Shown here: piece after piece, positions 19,760 through 31,193 of the stretch
Layout of the letters: each line of letters opens with the position of its first letter
Numbering within the stretch: position 1 is the first letter of the stretch
Assembly: GCF_016508585.1 (NCBI RefSeq)
Contig: NZ_JADVOP010000017.1
Span: forward strand, 1-64,000
DNA from: Acinetobacter baumannii
GTDB lineage: Bacteria; Pseudomonadota; Gammaproteobacteria; Pseudomonadales; Moraxellaceae
Reading direction: 5' to 3'
Length of the DNA: 64,000 nucleotides
The notes under the pieces: generated by a model
Databases searched by the model: none
What the model was told of the DNA's origin: nothing
What the model saw: only the letters and a program-made list of their open reading frames with translations
Program-made: the position numbers and the translations under genes

Positions 19760-20050
19760 TATGCCTCTCTTTTTATTTGAAAATTTGGCAGAGTGGGAAA
19801 TTTGAGTATTTTACCGCTATGCCATGAATCAAAACGCAAATCATTTCTGGTTCCTGTCAGACTCACTTGTTTTAATTAAAATCTTCGTCTGAATTTTATC
19901 TGGTTGAATGACCTGTTTTTTTAACTGCCCAATGCCCAGATAAGAGATTGATGGCTATCTTATGCTATATTGTTGCAACATAAGATCAAAATAATACTGT
20001 AACGGGAAGATTGATAAGTACGCCGTTCTCAGTCGAAATCAGGAATATTT
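19760..20050. other. Intergenic region after pgsA
   Basis: No gene. An inverted repeat ATCTTATG / CATAAGAT, with 14 bases between arms, lies near 19958-19987 and encloses a TATATT that could be a -10 element, so it may be an operator for the next gene. No clear terminator for pgsA. Confidence 0.3.
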
Positions 20051-21211
20051 ATGTCATCATTGCTTTATTTATCAAATCAAAACTTATATTTATTAGACGG
20101 AAATAAAAGTCTAAATGTACCCTGCCAAGCGATTGATCAATATAAGAAAAATCTAGTTGAGATTCAGCAGCGTAAAGAGTGGAAAACCAAAGGTACCGGT
20201 GCTCAGTTTATGGGAAATTTTTCACAAGATGAGCAAGTTGATTTAAATCATATTTTTCCGACGGATGTGGTTTTAACATCGGATGATAAACTGATTTATA
20301 CCGCATGTTTGCAAGAAGGTACATCAATTAATATTAAATCTCTCAAAGATTTGCAAGAAACCGAAGGCTTGATCCTCAGAAAAAATGATTTTGTGGTTCA
20401 GGACATGGCATATGATGAAGCCAACCAGCGTTTAGCACTGTCTGTCCATTCAAATGGGTATGAACGCCATATTTGTATTTTACCCTTAGATGCCAATCGG
20501 ACACAGTATTTAACAGAAGGCGACTGTCAGGACTCGAATCCATGTTTTGACTCTAGAGACCCTATGCAACTTTATTATGACTCCTGTGGTCTGGCTTATG
20601 GTGAGCATCGCATCGCCTATAGCCCAAAAGAAATCTACCATTTAGATATGGGAACAGGTGAGTTACAAACGGTGGTATCGGATCCTAAATTTGATTTTTT
20701 TAAACCCAAAATGGATGGTTTAGGAAATTTATATTTTATTAAACGACCTTATTCACGTGATGGCAGTCATCACTCGCCAGTGACCACAATGAAAGATATT
20801 ATTTTTGCACCGTTCAAAATTATTCGGGCAATTGTTGGCTGGTTGGACTTTTTTACTCAACGATATACTGGCGAATCGTTAAAAACAACATCGGGCAACA
20901 ATCCTGCAAAGTCTCAACAAAAATCAGAAGAAGAATTATTTGTTGAAGGCAATCTCATCAAAGCGCAACAAAATTTGGAGCGTAATCAGAAGTCTGGAGA
21001 AAAATATCCTGGCATGATTCCAAACTCTTGGGAGCTGGTTAAAATGTCACCTGACGGGGAAATGCGCACATTAAAGCGAGGAGTGATGAGCTTCGCTTTA
21101 AAAGACAACAGTATTTTTTATTCTAATGGAAAATATCTCATAGAAATTGATGCAAATCAAAATGAGCATTTAAGGATAGAAGCTAAACTGATTTCAAAGA
21201 TTATCTGTTGA
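20051..21211 (+). CDS. Possible beta-propeller-like protein, unknown function
   Basis: 386-residue protein without signal peptide or clear membrane segment; not recognised. Repeated strand-turn text such as SLLYLSNQNLYLLDGN, DVVLTSDDKLIYTAC, MAYDEANQRLALSVHSN, NLYFIKRPY and MSFALKDNSIFYSNGKYLIEID looks like blades of a WD40/PD40-type propeller. Between about residues 255 and 320 a hydrophobic/amphipathic piece (IIFAPFKIIRAIVGWLDFF) and a Lys/Gln/Glu-rich linker interrupt the pattern. CAGGAA before the ATG is a fair ribosome binding site. A monomeric unit with no partner genes. Confidence 0.55.
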   Translation: MSSLLYLSNQNLYLLDGNKSLNVPCQAIDQYKKNLVEIQQRKEWKTKGTGAQFMGNFSQDEQVDLNHIFPTDVVLTSDDKLIYTACLQEGTSINIKSLKDLQETEGLILRKNDFVVQDMAYDEANQRLALSVHSNGYERHICILPLDANRTQYLTEGDCQDSNPCFDSRDPMQLYYDSCGLAYGEHRIAYSPKEIYHLDMGTGELQTVVSDPKFDFFKPKMDGLGNLYFIKRPYSRDGSHHSPVTTMKDIIFAPFKIIRAIVGWLDFFTQRYTGESLKTTSGNNPAKSQQKSEEELFVEGNLIKAQQNLERNQKSGEKYPGMIPNSWELVKMSPDGEMRTLKRGVMSFALKDNSIFYSNGKYLIEIDANQNEHLRIEAKLISKIIC

Positions 21212-21470
21212 TTAATTAATGATTTTGAAGTGAAGAAAGTGTTTGGCTTTACCTTTTTCGTATTGAGCATTGTTGCGAAAGTGAGCTTAGCCATGACTTT
21301 TCAATGTGATTCAGCTTGATTAACTTGTAACTTCTGCCATTACAAACAGTCATACTTTTGTCTTTAAAGGGTTTTATCCACAGGATGCTTCATCATACAA
21401 GGAGTATTGAGGCTTCACTGAATAAGTCATGCAATGGTTAAATACTTATTGATGACTCATCCAAAACACA
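21212..21470. other. Intergenic region, a DnaA box only
   Basis: No gene seen. A perfect DnaA box TTATCCACA lies at 21374-21382 and a 7-bp inverted repeat AATAAGT / ACTTATT near 21421-21450. No convincing terminator for the gene before it. Confidence 0.35.
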
Positions 21471-21689
21471 TCAGTTTTTGACAATGGTGAGCGATGTGCC
21501 ATCAAATCCTGCTGTAAGCTGATCTGTGTGTTTAAGTGAAAATTGCCCTTTTTCTGATTCTCTACAAAGAAATACCGATATTGATTGAAAATCTGCGCGA
21601 CTGACGAATAAATCCTGTATAGACAGTGTCCATTTTTCTCCTGAACGCAGTTGAGCAATTCGGTTCGAAATTTGCTTGAGCAGATCCAT
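21471..21689 (-). CDS. Small hypothetical protein
   Basis: 72-residue frame starting MDLLKQISNRIAQLRSGEKW and ending TSLTIVKN. An AGGA eight bases ahead of this ATG supports the start over an earlier Met at 21698. The composition (charged N-terminal helix, then alternating strands SIQDLFVS, SISVFLCRESEKGQFSL) looks like a folded small protein, but no family is recognised. An opposing plus-strand frame overlaps it; the minus frame is preferred for its ribosome binding site and composition. Confidence 0.45.
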   Translation of the reverse strand: MDLLKQISNRIAQLRSGEKWTLSIQDLFVSRADFQSISVFLCRESEKGQFSLKHTDQLTAGFDGTSLTIVKN

Positions 21690-21876
21690 TTTATTCATCC
21701 TGATGAATGTGATACATACTTTGCTCTATCATTAAACAATCGTATTGATCACATTAAGTATTTTGTCCTAATGGTTGGGAAGTTGCCGATCAAGCTGATC
21801 GGACATGACCATTTTGTGACATGGATATTGCAGTTTAGTGACAATCAAGCAAGCATTTAGAAATAAATGGGCTTTT

Positions 21877-22500
21877 CTATTTATCTGCTGAAAAATTCGA
21901 ATTTGCCAAAATATATTCAATTTCATCTTTTGCAGCAGTTTGAAGCTTGCTGCGGAACGAGCTTACTGCTTGTTCTATCAATGTTTCGGCTTCTAGTTCA
22001 AGGCGTAACCGGACACTTTCTAATTCAGAAATGATCTGTGTATCAGCAATACCAAATTGTCCATTGGCATAGTCAATTGCAGGGGTATCTGGATTTTTAC
22101 TGTATTTTTCACTATACATTGAAATTTCACGATCAATGTGTTGACGTAAATTTTGTAAATTTAGTGTTTGATGTTCAAACTGTTGAATTTCATCTTTTTG
22201 TAATGCCAGGTTATAGGCGTCCTGTCGTGCGCGCTTTTCAGCCAAAGACTTTTCTAACGCCAATTGTTTACGGATACGTGCTTCTTCAATCAATTGCGCC
22301 TTTAAATCTGCATAAGCTTGTTCTACTTTGAGTTGAGCAACTTGCATTTCACGTTGGTCGTTGCTTAACCAATTTTGTACATCCGTTTTTGGACTGAGAA
22401 GATCACAGATGCGATTAAGGTCATCTACAAAAGTTTGGCGTACAGCCTCAGGCGTATCTAGCCAACGCTTTTTAAAATCTTGACCGACATTTAATGTCAC
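21877..22500 (-). CDS. Coiled-coil protein downstream of holC, unknown function
   Basis: 207-residue soluble protein, not recognised. The N-terminus (DFKKRWLDTPEAVRQTFVDDLNRICDLL) is followed by a Gln/Lys/Glu/Ala-rich coiled coil (residues about 45-120, EEARIRKQLALEKSLAEKRARQ region) and a helical C-terminal part (ELESVRLRLELEAETLIEQA). The start is GTG at 22500 with AGGAG well placed upstream. It lies 30 bases after holC, so it forms an operon pepA-holC-this gene. In enterobacteria holC is followed by valS; here this different gene takes that position. Confidence 0.65.
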   Translation of the reverse strand: MTLNVGQDFKKRWLDTPEAVRQTFVDDLNRICDLLSPKTDVQNWLSNDQREMQVAQLKVEQAYADLKAQLIEEARIRKQLALEKSLAEKRARQDAYNLALQKDEIQQFEHQTLNLQNLRQHIDREISMYSEKYSKNPDTPAIDYANGQFGIADTQIISELESVRLRLELEAETLIEQAVSSFRSKLQTAAKDEIEYILANSNFSADK

Positions 22501-22530
22501 CGCATATCTCCTTGGGAAAATATTTAAAAT

Positions 22531-24406
<1,876 letters not shown>

Positions 24407-24523
24407 TCAAATCATTAAACCATTGAACCACTTCAAATGGTAGAATTTCAATCTAGTTTTATAATTTTAACTTCGGGTAAACTAGCGCTACGTCATGATA
24501 CTACCCTTATTTGGAAGATTAAT

Positions 24524-25624
24524 TTGATTATTCGACGCTACCTTGTCAAACAAGTCGTTTCGACCTCCTTAGTGGTGGTTGCATTATTGACACTCATCAT
24601 GATGGGTGGGCAACTGATTAAGCAATTTGGTCGTGCTGCAATGGGGCGTGTAGATCCAAGTATTCTCTTGAGTATTATTGGATTTCGTTTACCTGAGTTC
24701 CTGACCTTAATTCTTCCATTGGGTTTCTTTATCGGGCTGATGTTGGTTTTTGGCCGTTTATATGTTGATCATGAAATGGCAGTGCTCAATGGCAGTGGGA
24801 TCAGTCGCATTCAGGTTGCTCGATTATTAATTCCATTGACCATTGTTTATTTGTTTGTACAAAGTGCATTAATGATCTGGATTTCACCTTGGGGAATTCG
24901 TCAGTATGAGCAATTGGTTTCTACCCAAGCTGTGCGAACCGGATTTGATTTAGTTCGACCCAGAGAATTTATTTCATCGGGCGCATATACGATTTATGCC
25001 GGCTCTCTGTCTGAAGATCGAAAAAACCTCAAAGATATTTTCTTTTATCAGCGTGCAGAGAAAGAGGGTAAACCTGATGTAATGATTTTAGCGAAAGAAG
25101 CGACACGTGTGGAAATGGCCAATGAAACCGCAAGTGTTGTAGACTTGGTTCTAGGTCGACGCTATGAAATTTATCCAGGAACACCGAAATATAGTCAAAC
25201 GGAATTCCAAACCTACCGTTTACGTTTAGAAAATAATAAAGAAGCAAAGTTTGAAAGTGATGAAGTTGAAGCACTAAGTTTTGGCAAATTACTTGAAAAT
25301 AAAGATGATCCAGTCATCCAGAGTGAATTGGGGTGGCGGTTATTTGTACCATTTTCAATGATTGTAGCACTCATGCTGGCAACAGCCTTATGCGAAGTCA
25401 GCCCACGTCAGGGTCGCTACCTTAAACTCTTCCCTGCCTTATTGATTTTTGCCAGTTTGATTGTGGCGTTAATGGCGATTAGAACAAGGATCAGCAAAGA
25501 TGAAGTCGGGATCTGGGCATATCCTGCAATACTCTTGTTCTATGCGATTGCCGCTGCTTTATTTTCAAGAAAGCAGAAGTTGGCACCTAAGATTAAGAAG
25601 CAAATACAGCGAGTGAAATCATAA
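24524..25624 (+). CDS. lptF: LPS export permease LptF
   Basis: Inner-membrane subunit of the LptB2FG ABC transporter that extracts lipopolysaccharide and passes it to LptC. 366 residues, six membrane helices in a 3+3 arrangement around a periplasmic beta-jellyroll (residues about 130-260). Recognisable LptF text includes MIIRRYLVKQ at the start, FLTLILPLGFFIGLMLVFGRLYVDHEMAVLNGSG and the coupling helix region. TTG at 24524 is chosen because GGAAGA lies five bases upstream and the protein then begins as other LptF do; an in-frame ATG at 24437 would add an unlikely extension. Stop overlaps the lptG start by one base. Confidence 0.95.
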   Translation: MIIRRYLVKQVVSTSLVVVALLTLIMMGGQLIKQFGRAAMGRVDPSILLSIIGFRLPEFLTLILPLGFFIGLMLVFGRLYVDHEMAVLNGSGISRIQVARLLIPLTIVYLFVQSALMIWISPWGIRQYEQLVSTQAVRTGFDLVRPREFISSGAYTIYAGSLSEDRKNLKDIFFYQRAEKEGKPDVMILAKEATRVEMANETASVVDLVLGRRYEIYPGTPKYSQTEFQTYRLRLENNKEAKFESDEVEALSFGKLLENKDDPVIQSELGWRLFVPFSMIVALMLATALCEVSPRQGRYLKLFPALLIFASLIVALMAIRTRISKDEVGIWAYPAILLFYAIAAALFSRKQKLAPKIKKQIQRVKS

Positions 25625-26694
25625 TGTTAGCACGTAGAATTGTCGCAAAACATGTGACCAAAACCACCGTACTCGCTATGCTAGGCGCAACAGCTGTGCT
25701 GTCCATTCTGCAGATTTTATTCACGTATTTAGGTGAGCTCAGTAGCTTAAAAGACAATTATACAGCGTGGAATGCATTGCAGTATGTTTTGTGGGGCGCA
25801 CCTCGTTATCTCTATGAAATTCTTCCCATTGCTGCTTTGATCGGTGCTGTTTTAGGTTTAGGCTCTATGGCATCAAATAGTGAGTTGATCGTCATGCGCG
25901 CCGCAGGCATTAGCTTATGGCGTATTGTTGGATGGGTGATGCGTTCAGCGATGCTTTTGGTGGTGCTTTCTTTTGCTTTAAGTGAATTTGTTATTCCTTA
26001 TACCAATGAGCAAGCCAAAAGTATTAAAAGTCATCGTAGCGTCGCTGCACTGGGTGAAGTAAAAGGCTATTGGACACGTGAAGGGCAACGATTTATCTAT
26101 ATTGACTATGCCAATTCACAAGGGACGTTGAAACAAGTTCAGGTGGTGGATTTCGATGAAAACTATCGAATGAAATCTTTGCTCAATTCTGAAGAAGGTC
26201 AGTTTTTAAAAGAAGGGCAATGGAATTTAAAACAGACGGCTCAAGTCAATTTACTTGCCAATGGTCAAGCACAGGTGATTGATCAAAATCAGCAGAATCT
26301 AGCGCTTGCACTACAGCCTAAATATGTCCATATGGTAACAATTGATCCAGAAGATTTAGCACCAAGTCAGTTGTTAAGTTTTATGGATTATATGCATGAA
26401 TACAGCCAAGTACCGAAAACCTATCTGTTGGCTTTCTGGAAAAATGTTGGTTCGCCTTTTGCCTTGCTGGCACTGGTTTTGATTGCCTGTTCATTTATTT
26501 TTGGACCTTTGCGTCAGCAATCCATGGGATTCCGTTTGGTGATCGCCTTATTTGTGGGCTTGGCATTCTATTATGTACAGGACTTTTTAGGTTATGCCAG
26601 TCTGATTTATGCTCCATCACCAGCATGGTTTGTCTTTTTACCGATCGTATTTATGTTTGGTATAGGGAGCTATTTATTGTATCGCGCTCGATAA
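25624..26694 (+). CDS. lptG: LPS export permease LptG
   Basis: Partner of LptF in the LptB2FG lipopolysaccharide extractor; 356 residues with three N-terminal and three C-terminal membrane helices around a periplasmic jellyroll. Family text includes LARRIVAKHVTKTT at the start, ILPIAALIGAVLGLGSMASNSELIVMRAAGIS in the coupling region and SPFALLALVLIACSFIFGPLRQQSMGFR near the C-terminus. The ATG overlaps the lptF stop (TAATG), showing translational coupling. No hairpin terminator was found before gpmI, 155 bases downstream. Confidence 0.95.
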   Translation: MLARRIVAKHVTKTTVLAMLGATAVLSILQILFTYLGELSSLKDNYTAWNALQYVLWGAPRYLYEILPIAALIGAVLGLGSMASNSELIVMRAAGISLWRIVGWVMRSAMLLVVLSFALSEFVIPYTNEQAKSIKSHRSVAALGEVKGYWTREGQRFIYIDYANSQGTLKQVQVVDFDENYRMKSLLNSEEGQFLKEGQWNLKQTAQVNLLANGQAQVIDQNQQNLALALQPKYVHMVTIDPEDLAPSQLLSFMDYMHEYSQVPKTYLLAFWKNVGSPFALLALVLIACSFIFGPLRQQSMGFRLVIALFVGLAFYYVQDFLGYASLIYAPSPAWFVFLPIVFMFGIGSYLLYRAR

Positions 26695-26849
26695 TAACTC
26701 GATACTGAGAGCAGGGTAAACTACAGCGAATGAGACAAGAATTTTAGATCGTGGCAAGCGGTTATTGCCATTGTCTGAGGATAGAGTCTGCCGTAAAAAA
26801 ACGGTAAGATATGACGATTAATTTGTAAACAGTAAAAAGAGTGTAAATC

Positions 26850-28397
26850 ATGACGGATGCAACTGCTGGCAAAATCCCTCACGTTCTGGTGATTATGGAT
26901 GGTGTGGGTCATCGTGAAGCGGTCGAAGATAATGCGTTTTTAGCAGCAAAAACGCCAAATCTAACCATGATGCAAGAAAAGCATCCGCATAGTTTAATTT
27001 CAGGTTCTGGTGAAGATGTGGGTTTGCCAGACGGTCAAATGGGTAACTCAGAAGTCGGGCACATGAATTTGGGTGCTGGTCGTGTGTTGTACCAAGACTT
27101 CACTCGCATTACCAAAGACATTCGTACGGGTGCTTTTTTTGAACATGAAGTATTGGTCGATGCCGTAGAAAAAGCCAAAGCGGCAAATGGCGCTGTCCAC
27201 ATTATGGGCTTGTTGTCTGAAGGTGGCGTACATTCACATCAAGATCATATTATTGCAATGTGTGAGTTGGCTTTAAAACGTGGTGCAAAAGTTTATTTGC
27301 ATGCATTTTTAGATGGTCGTGATACCCCTCCACGCAGTGCAAAACCTTCTTTAGAAAAATTGGACGCGATCTTTGCGCAATACCCTCAACAAGGTCGTAT
27401 TGCGACAATCATAGGTCGTTACTTTGCAATGGATCGTGATAACCGTTGGGATCGTGTAGAGCAAGCTTATCGCTTAATTACGGAAGGTGAAGCTTTGCGC
27501 GTTGTTGATTCAGCAACTGAAGGTTTAGAACAAGCCTACGCGGCGAATGAAAATGATGAGTTTGTAAAAGCAACGCGTATCGGCGACATCGCAAAAGTTC
27601 AAGATGGCGACAGCATTGTTTTTATGAACTTCCGTGCGGATCGTGCCCGTGAAATTACCAAAGCTTTTGTAGAAAAAGATTTTGCTGGCTTTGAGCGCAA
27701 AGTGGTCCCTCAACTTTCAAAGTTTGTCATGCTGACACGCTATCAGGCAACTATTGATGCGCCTGTGGCTTATATGCCAGAAGAATTAAAAAATTCAATT
27801 GGTGAGTACCTTTCATCTTTAGGTAAAACTCAATTGCGTATCGCGGAAACAGAAAAATATGCGCATGTGACATTCTTCTTCAGCGGTGGGCGTGAAGATG
27901 AGTATCCTGGTGAAAAGCGTATTTTGATTCCATCACCTAAAGTCGCGACTTATGATTTACAACCAGAAATGAGTGCACCTGAAGTGACCGACAAACTTGT
28001 CGAGGCAATTAACTCCGGTGAGTTTGATCTTTTGGTCGTGAACTATGCAAATGGTGATATGGTCGGGCATACAGGTGTATTTGATGCAGCAGTTAAAGCT
28101 GTTGAAGCAGTCGATGTGAGTTTGGGTCGTTTGTATGAAGCTGTTATGGCAAAACATGGACATATGCTGATTACTGCTGATCATGGCAATGTTGAGCAAA
28201 TGCAGGACTATGTGAGTGGTCAGGTACATACTCAACATACTACAGAACTTGTACCGTTTATTTATGTTGGTCCTACTTCAGCAACAATTGCAGAAGGCGG
28301 CGTGCTTGCAGATGTTGCTCCAACAATCTTAACTTTAATGCAGCTTCCTGTACCACAAGACATGCAAGGTCGCAATTTAATTACATTGAAAGTCTAA
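26850..28397 (+). CDS. gpmI: 2,3-bisphosphoglycerate-independent phosphoglycerate mutase
   Basis: Interconverts 3- and 2-phosphoglycerate in glycolysis and gluconeogenesis, using two Mn ions and a phosphoserine intermediate. 515 residues of the alkaline phosphatase superfamily. The first metal Asp is in [10 protein letters not shown], the catalytic Ser in [17 protein letters not shown], the substrate loop in [13 protein letters not shown], and the second metal site in [12 protein letters not shown] with [10 protein letters not shown]. The usual DGWG at the start reads DGVG, a mild variation. It shares direction with the S41 protease gene 28 bases later and may be co-transcribed with it. Confidence 0.97.
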   Translation: MTDATAGKIPHVLVIMDGVGHREAVEDNAFLAAKTPNLTMMQEKHPHSLISGSGEDVGLPDGQMGNSEVGHMNLGAGRVLYQDFTRITKDIRTGAFFEHEVLVDAVEKAKAANGAVHIMGLLSEGGVHSHQDHIIAMCELALKRGAKVYLHAFLDGRDTPPRSAKPSLEKLDAIFAQYPQQGRIATIIGRYFAMDRDNRWDRVEQAYRLITEGEALRVVDSATEGLEQAYAANENDEFVKATRIGDIAKVQDGDSIVFMNFRADRAREITKAFVEKDFAGFERKVVPQLSKFVMLTRYQATIDAPVAYMPEELKNSIGEYLSSLGKTQLRIAETEKYAHVTFFFSGGREDEYPGEKRILIPSPKVATYDLQPEMSAPEVTDKLVEAINSGEFDLLVVNYANGDMVGHTGVFDAAVKAVEAVDVSLGRLYEAVMAKHGHMLITADHGNVEQMQDYVSGQVHTQHTTELVPFIYVGPTSATIAEGGVLADVAPTILTLMQLPVPQDMQGRNLITLKV

Positions 28398-28425
28398 ATA
28401 TCATTATTAAAATTTAGGTGCGGGA

Positions 28426-29598
28426 ATGGTTCAAGCTTGGAAGTATGTTTTTGTATTAACAGGATTATTAACTTGTGGGAGCCATTCCGTTTGGGCAGCA
28501 GAAAATGCTGCCGCACTTGATTTTGATGGTGATGTTGAGGAAAGCATTGCAGAAGTTCCGATTGAATCAATTGAACAATTTGTTCAGATTTACGGCATTG
28601 TCAAAGACAATTATGTTCAAGAAAAACCAGATGATGTACTGTTCTTACAAGCCATTAAGGGTCTGGTCGGTGGCTTAGACCGTTATTCGCGCTATTTAAG
28701 CCCTGAAGAATATAAACAATTGATGCAATATACGGAAAGTGATCTTGCAACAGCTGACTTTGAATTGGGTTTTGATAGTCATATTCATCAGTGGAAAATT
28801 CAGAATTTACGAGAAAACGCTGATTCATTTAAATTAGGTTTAAAAAATGGATTCACCATTTTTAAAATTGAAAATCAAGAACTGAAAAATTTAAATGCTG
28901 AACAAGTCGAAGACTTGCTGCATGGTTCGATTGGATCTACCTTTCAGTTACAGCTGAATGAGAAAAGCCCTGCAATCACTGTGGTCAGAAATCGTAAGCT
29001 TGATGTTGCTGATATTGAACCTGTAATGTTGCATAATCAGGTCTTGGTACTTAAAGTTAAAGTTTTTCAACAAGATACTGCAAATGAAATCAAGCGATTA
29101 ATTGAAGAATATAGCACTCAAAAAATTAAAGCAGTTTTATTTGACCTGCGGAATAATCCAGGCGGCTTGCTTTCCGCAGCTGTTGAAACAGCAGATCTGT
29201 TTTTAAGCCAAGGTGTTATTGTTTCCACCAAAAGTCGTTCCGAAGGAAACCAACAGTTTCAAGCCCTACCAGGTGATGAGTTTTCTAATATTAAATTGGG
29301 CATTTTGATCAATGGCCGTTCTGCTTCAGCTGCTGAAGTATTTACTGCTGCCATGAAAGAGCATCAACGTGCATGGGTGGCTGGTGAAAAAAGCTATGGC
29401 AAAGGCGTGGTACAGAAGCTATTTCCATTGCCAAATGGTGCAGCTTTACAGATGACTGTTTCGCATTATTATACCCCGAATGGCAATATGATTGATGGAC
29501 AGGGGATTCGTCCGAACTGGGAATATCCTTGGGCATTGGATCAAAAAGAAGAAACTTATTTAAACAATGTTGCAGACCAATTACTAAAACATCGCTGA
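28426..29598 (+). CDS. S41-family C-terminal processing peptidase
   Basis: 390-residue periplasmic serine protease of the CtpA/Prc type with a signal peptide ending VWA. The N-terminal helical part (YGIVKDNYVQEKPDD, GLVGGLDRYSRYLSPEEY) is typical, a weak PDZ-like domain follows (residues about 95-175, poorly conserved carboxylate loop), and the catalytic core has LFDLRNNPGGLL, Ser in INGRSASAAEVF and Lys in GEKSYGKGVVQ. Substrates are probably periplasmic proteins with exposed C-termini. It follows gpmI directly, as in other gammaproteobacteria, and ends at a strong terminator. Confidence 0.88.
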   Translation: MVQAWKYVFVLTGLLTCGSHSVWAAENAAALDFDGDVEESIAEVPIESIEQFVQIYGIVKDNYVQEKPDDVLFLQAIKGLVGGLDRYSRYLSPEEYKQLMQYTESDLATADFELGFDSHIHQWKIQNLRENADSFKLGLKNGFTIFKIENQELKNLNAEQVEDLLHGSIGSTFQLQLNEKSPAITVVRNRKLDVADIEPVMLHNQVLVLKVKVFQQDTANEIKRLIEEYSTQKIKAVLFDLRNNPGGLLSAAVETADLFLSQGVIVSTKSRSEGNQQFQALPGDEFSNIKLGILINGRSASAAEVFTAAMKEHQRAWVAGEKSYGKGVVQKLFPLPNGAALQMTVSHYYTPNGNMIDGQGIRPNWEYPWALDQKEETYLNNVADQLLKHR

Positions 29599-29615
29599 TC
29601 GGATGTGAATGGCAT

Positions 29616-29649
29616 AAAAAAGCTGCGCATTTAAATGCGCAGCTTTTTT
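29616..29649. terminator. Bidirectional terminator between S41 protease and pilR
   Basis: Perfect 34-base palindrome, AAAAAAGCTGCGCATTT and its complement, between convergent genes; usable in both directions. Confidence 0.92.
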
Positions 29650-29760
29650 ATGCTGTTTTCTCTGTAAAGCGACAATGCTGATCTAGAGAATTATCGACTC
29701 GACAGCCGTAAAAATGCCAAGCCATAGTGTTTTAGGTGCAAAGTTTCCCCTTTGCTTTGA

Positions 29761-31176
29761 CTATTCATCATCTGTATCTAAGCCAAATTTTTTCAAACGG
29801 TAACGTAGAGAACGGAAGGTCATACCCAGTTTTTTCGCAGCTAAGGTACGATTCCAATGCGTTTGATTTAATGCCGATAATAGAACTTCTTTTTCAACAT
29901 TTTCCAGATATTGTTCCAAACCTTCTTTTGGAATGTTGGATGCTCTGTTCGGAAGTTCAATCGCCGTATGATTGGTTGGGGAAGACTCAAGGGATTCGAT
30001 TTTGTTGATGCTACTCCGTTGCGGTGCAGGCTGAAGTTGCTGAATATCGATAGAATCCTCATCACACATCGTGATGGCTTTTTCAATAATATTGCGCAGT
30101 TCACGAACATTACCCGAATAATGTTGCTGCAAAAGAAATGCTTTGGCGGCCTCAGTAAATGATTTACTCGGAATTCGCCATTCAGTACAAATTTGTTGAA
30201 TAAAATGATTGGCTAGAATCAAGATATCATGTTCACGATCACGTAATGGTGGGAGCGAAATATCCATGACATGGATTCTAAAAAACAAGTCATGGCGGAA
30301 TTTGCCTTGTTCAACCAGTGCTTCGATATTTTGATGAGTTGCACTGATGATACGAAAATCAACCTCAATTTCTGTATCGCTGCCCAAAGGGCGAATTTTC
30401 TTTTCTTGAACGGCACGCAAAAGTTTAGCCTGCATGGCTAAAGACAGTTCGGCAACTTCATCCAAGAACAGGGTGCCACCATTGGCAGCTTGAACCAGTC
30501 CTTGTTTATCTTGAGTTGCACCAGAAAAACAGCCTTTCTTATGTCCAAAGAGCTCACTTTCCATCAATTCTTCAGAGATTGCGCCACAGTTGATTGCAAT
30601 AAATGGACTATCACTGCGGTTACTGAGTAAATGAATAAGATTTGCGACCACTTCTTTTCCAGTGCCAGACTCGCCAGTAATAAATACAGGCGCTTGTGAA
30701 CGGGCAATTTTTTTGATCGATTCTCTTAATTTACGAATGATTTGTGAATCGCCAATGAGCATGGATTCTTCAATGGGTGCTTTGGTGACTGCTTCATTCA
30801 ACTGTGGAACATGCAGGGCTTTTTGTAAAAGTTGTTGTAAATGCAATTGATTGATAGGTTTACTGACAAAATCAAAAGCCCCAGCTTTAAGCGATGCAAT
30901 TGCGATTTCCATATTGCCATATGCTGTGAGTACAGCGATAGGCGTTTTCGGATAATGTTGAGATACATGTTTGACCAAATCTAAACCACTCCCGTCAGGC
31001 AGGTTTAAATCCGTAATACAGGCATCATATTTATATTCACTAAAAAAATATTTGGCTTGCTGTAAATGATGCGCCATATGTGTTTTGATGCCCATTCGCG
31101 ATAAGCTCATTTGCATCAGCATACATAAATCTTGTTCATCATCTACAAGTAACACCAATGGTTGTCGTGTAGTCAT
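29761..31176 (-). CDS. pilR: Type IV pilus response regulator PilR (NtrC type)
   Basis: Sigma-54-dependent activator of pilus genes, 471 residues. N-terminal receiver domain with phospho-acceptor Asp56 (ACITDLNLPDGSG); AAA+ domain with Walker A GESGTGKEVVANLIH, Walker B GGTLFLDEVAEL and an R-finger region FFRIHVMDISLPPLRDR; C-terminal Fis-type helix-turn-helix (TLAAKKLGMTFRSLRYRLKKFGL). The sigma-54 contact loop GAFTGA reads GCFSGA, a noticeable variation; the central Phe and last GA are kept. GGGGAT precedes the ATG. It lies 17 bases after pilS, forming a pilS-pilR operon. Confidence 0.94.
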   Translation of the reverse strand: MTTRQPLVLLVDDEQDLCMLMQMSLSRMGIKTHMAHHLQQAKYFFSEYKYDACITDLNLPDGSGLDLVKHVSQHYPKTPIAVLTAYGNMEIAIASLKAGAFDFVSKPINQLHLQQLLQKALHVPQLNEAVTKAPIEESMLIGDSQIIRKLRESIKKIARSQAPVFITGESGTGKEVVANLIHLLSNRSDSPFIAINCGAISEELMESELFGHKKGCFSGATQDKQGLVQAANGGTLFLDEVAELSLAMQAKLLRAVQEKKIRPLGSDTEIEVDFRIISATHQNIEALVEQGKFRHDLFFRIHVMDISLPPLRDREHDILILANHFIQQICTEWRIPSKSFTEAAKAFLLQQHYSGNVRELRNIIEKAITMCDEDSIDIQQLQPAPQRSSINKIESLESSPTNHTAIELPNRASNIPKEGLEQYLENVEKEVLLSALNQTHWNRTLAAKKLGMTFRSLRYRLKKFGLDTDDE

Positions 31177-31193
31177 ATCCCCAAAAACCTAAT

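Noticed and set aside
21651..21860. 69-codon plus-strand frame opposite the small minus-strand gene
   Set aside because: No ribosome binding site, and it overlaps a frame with better start signals and composition.
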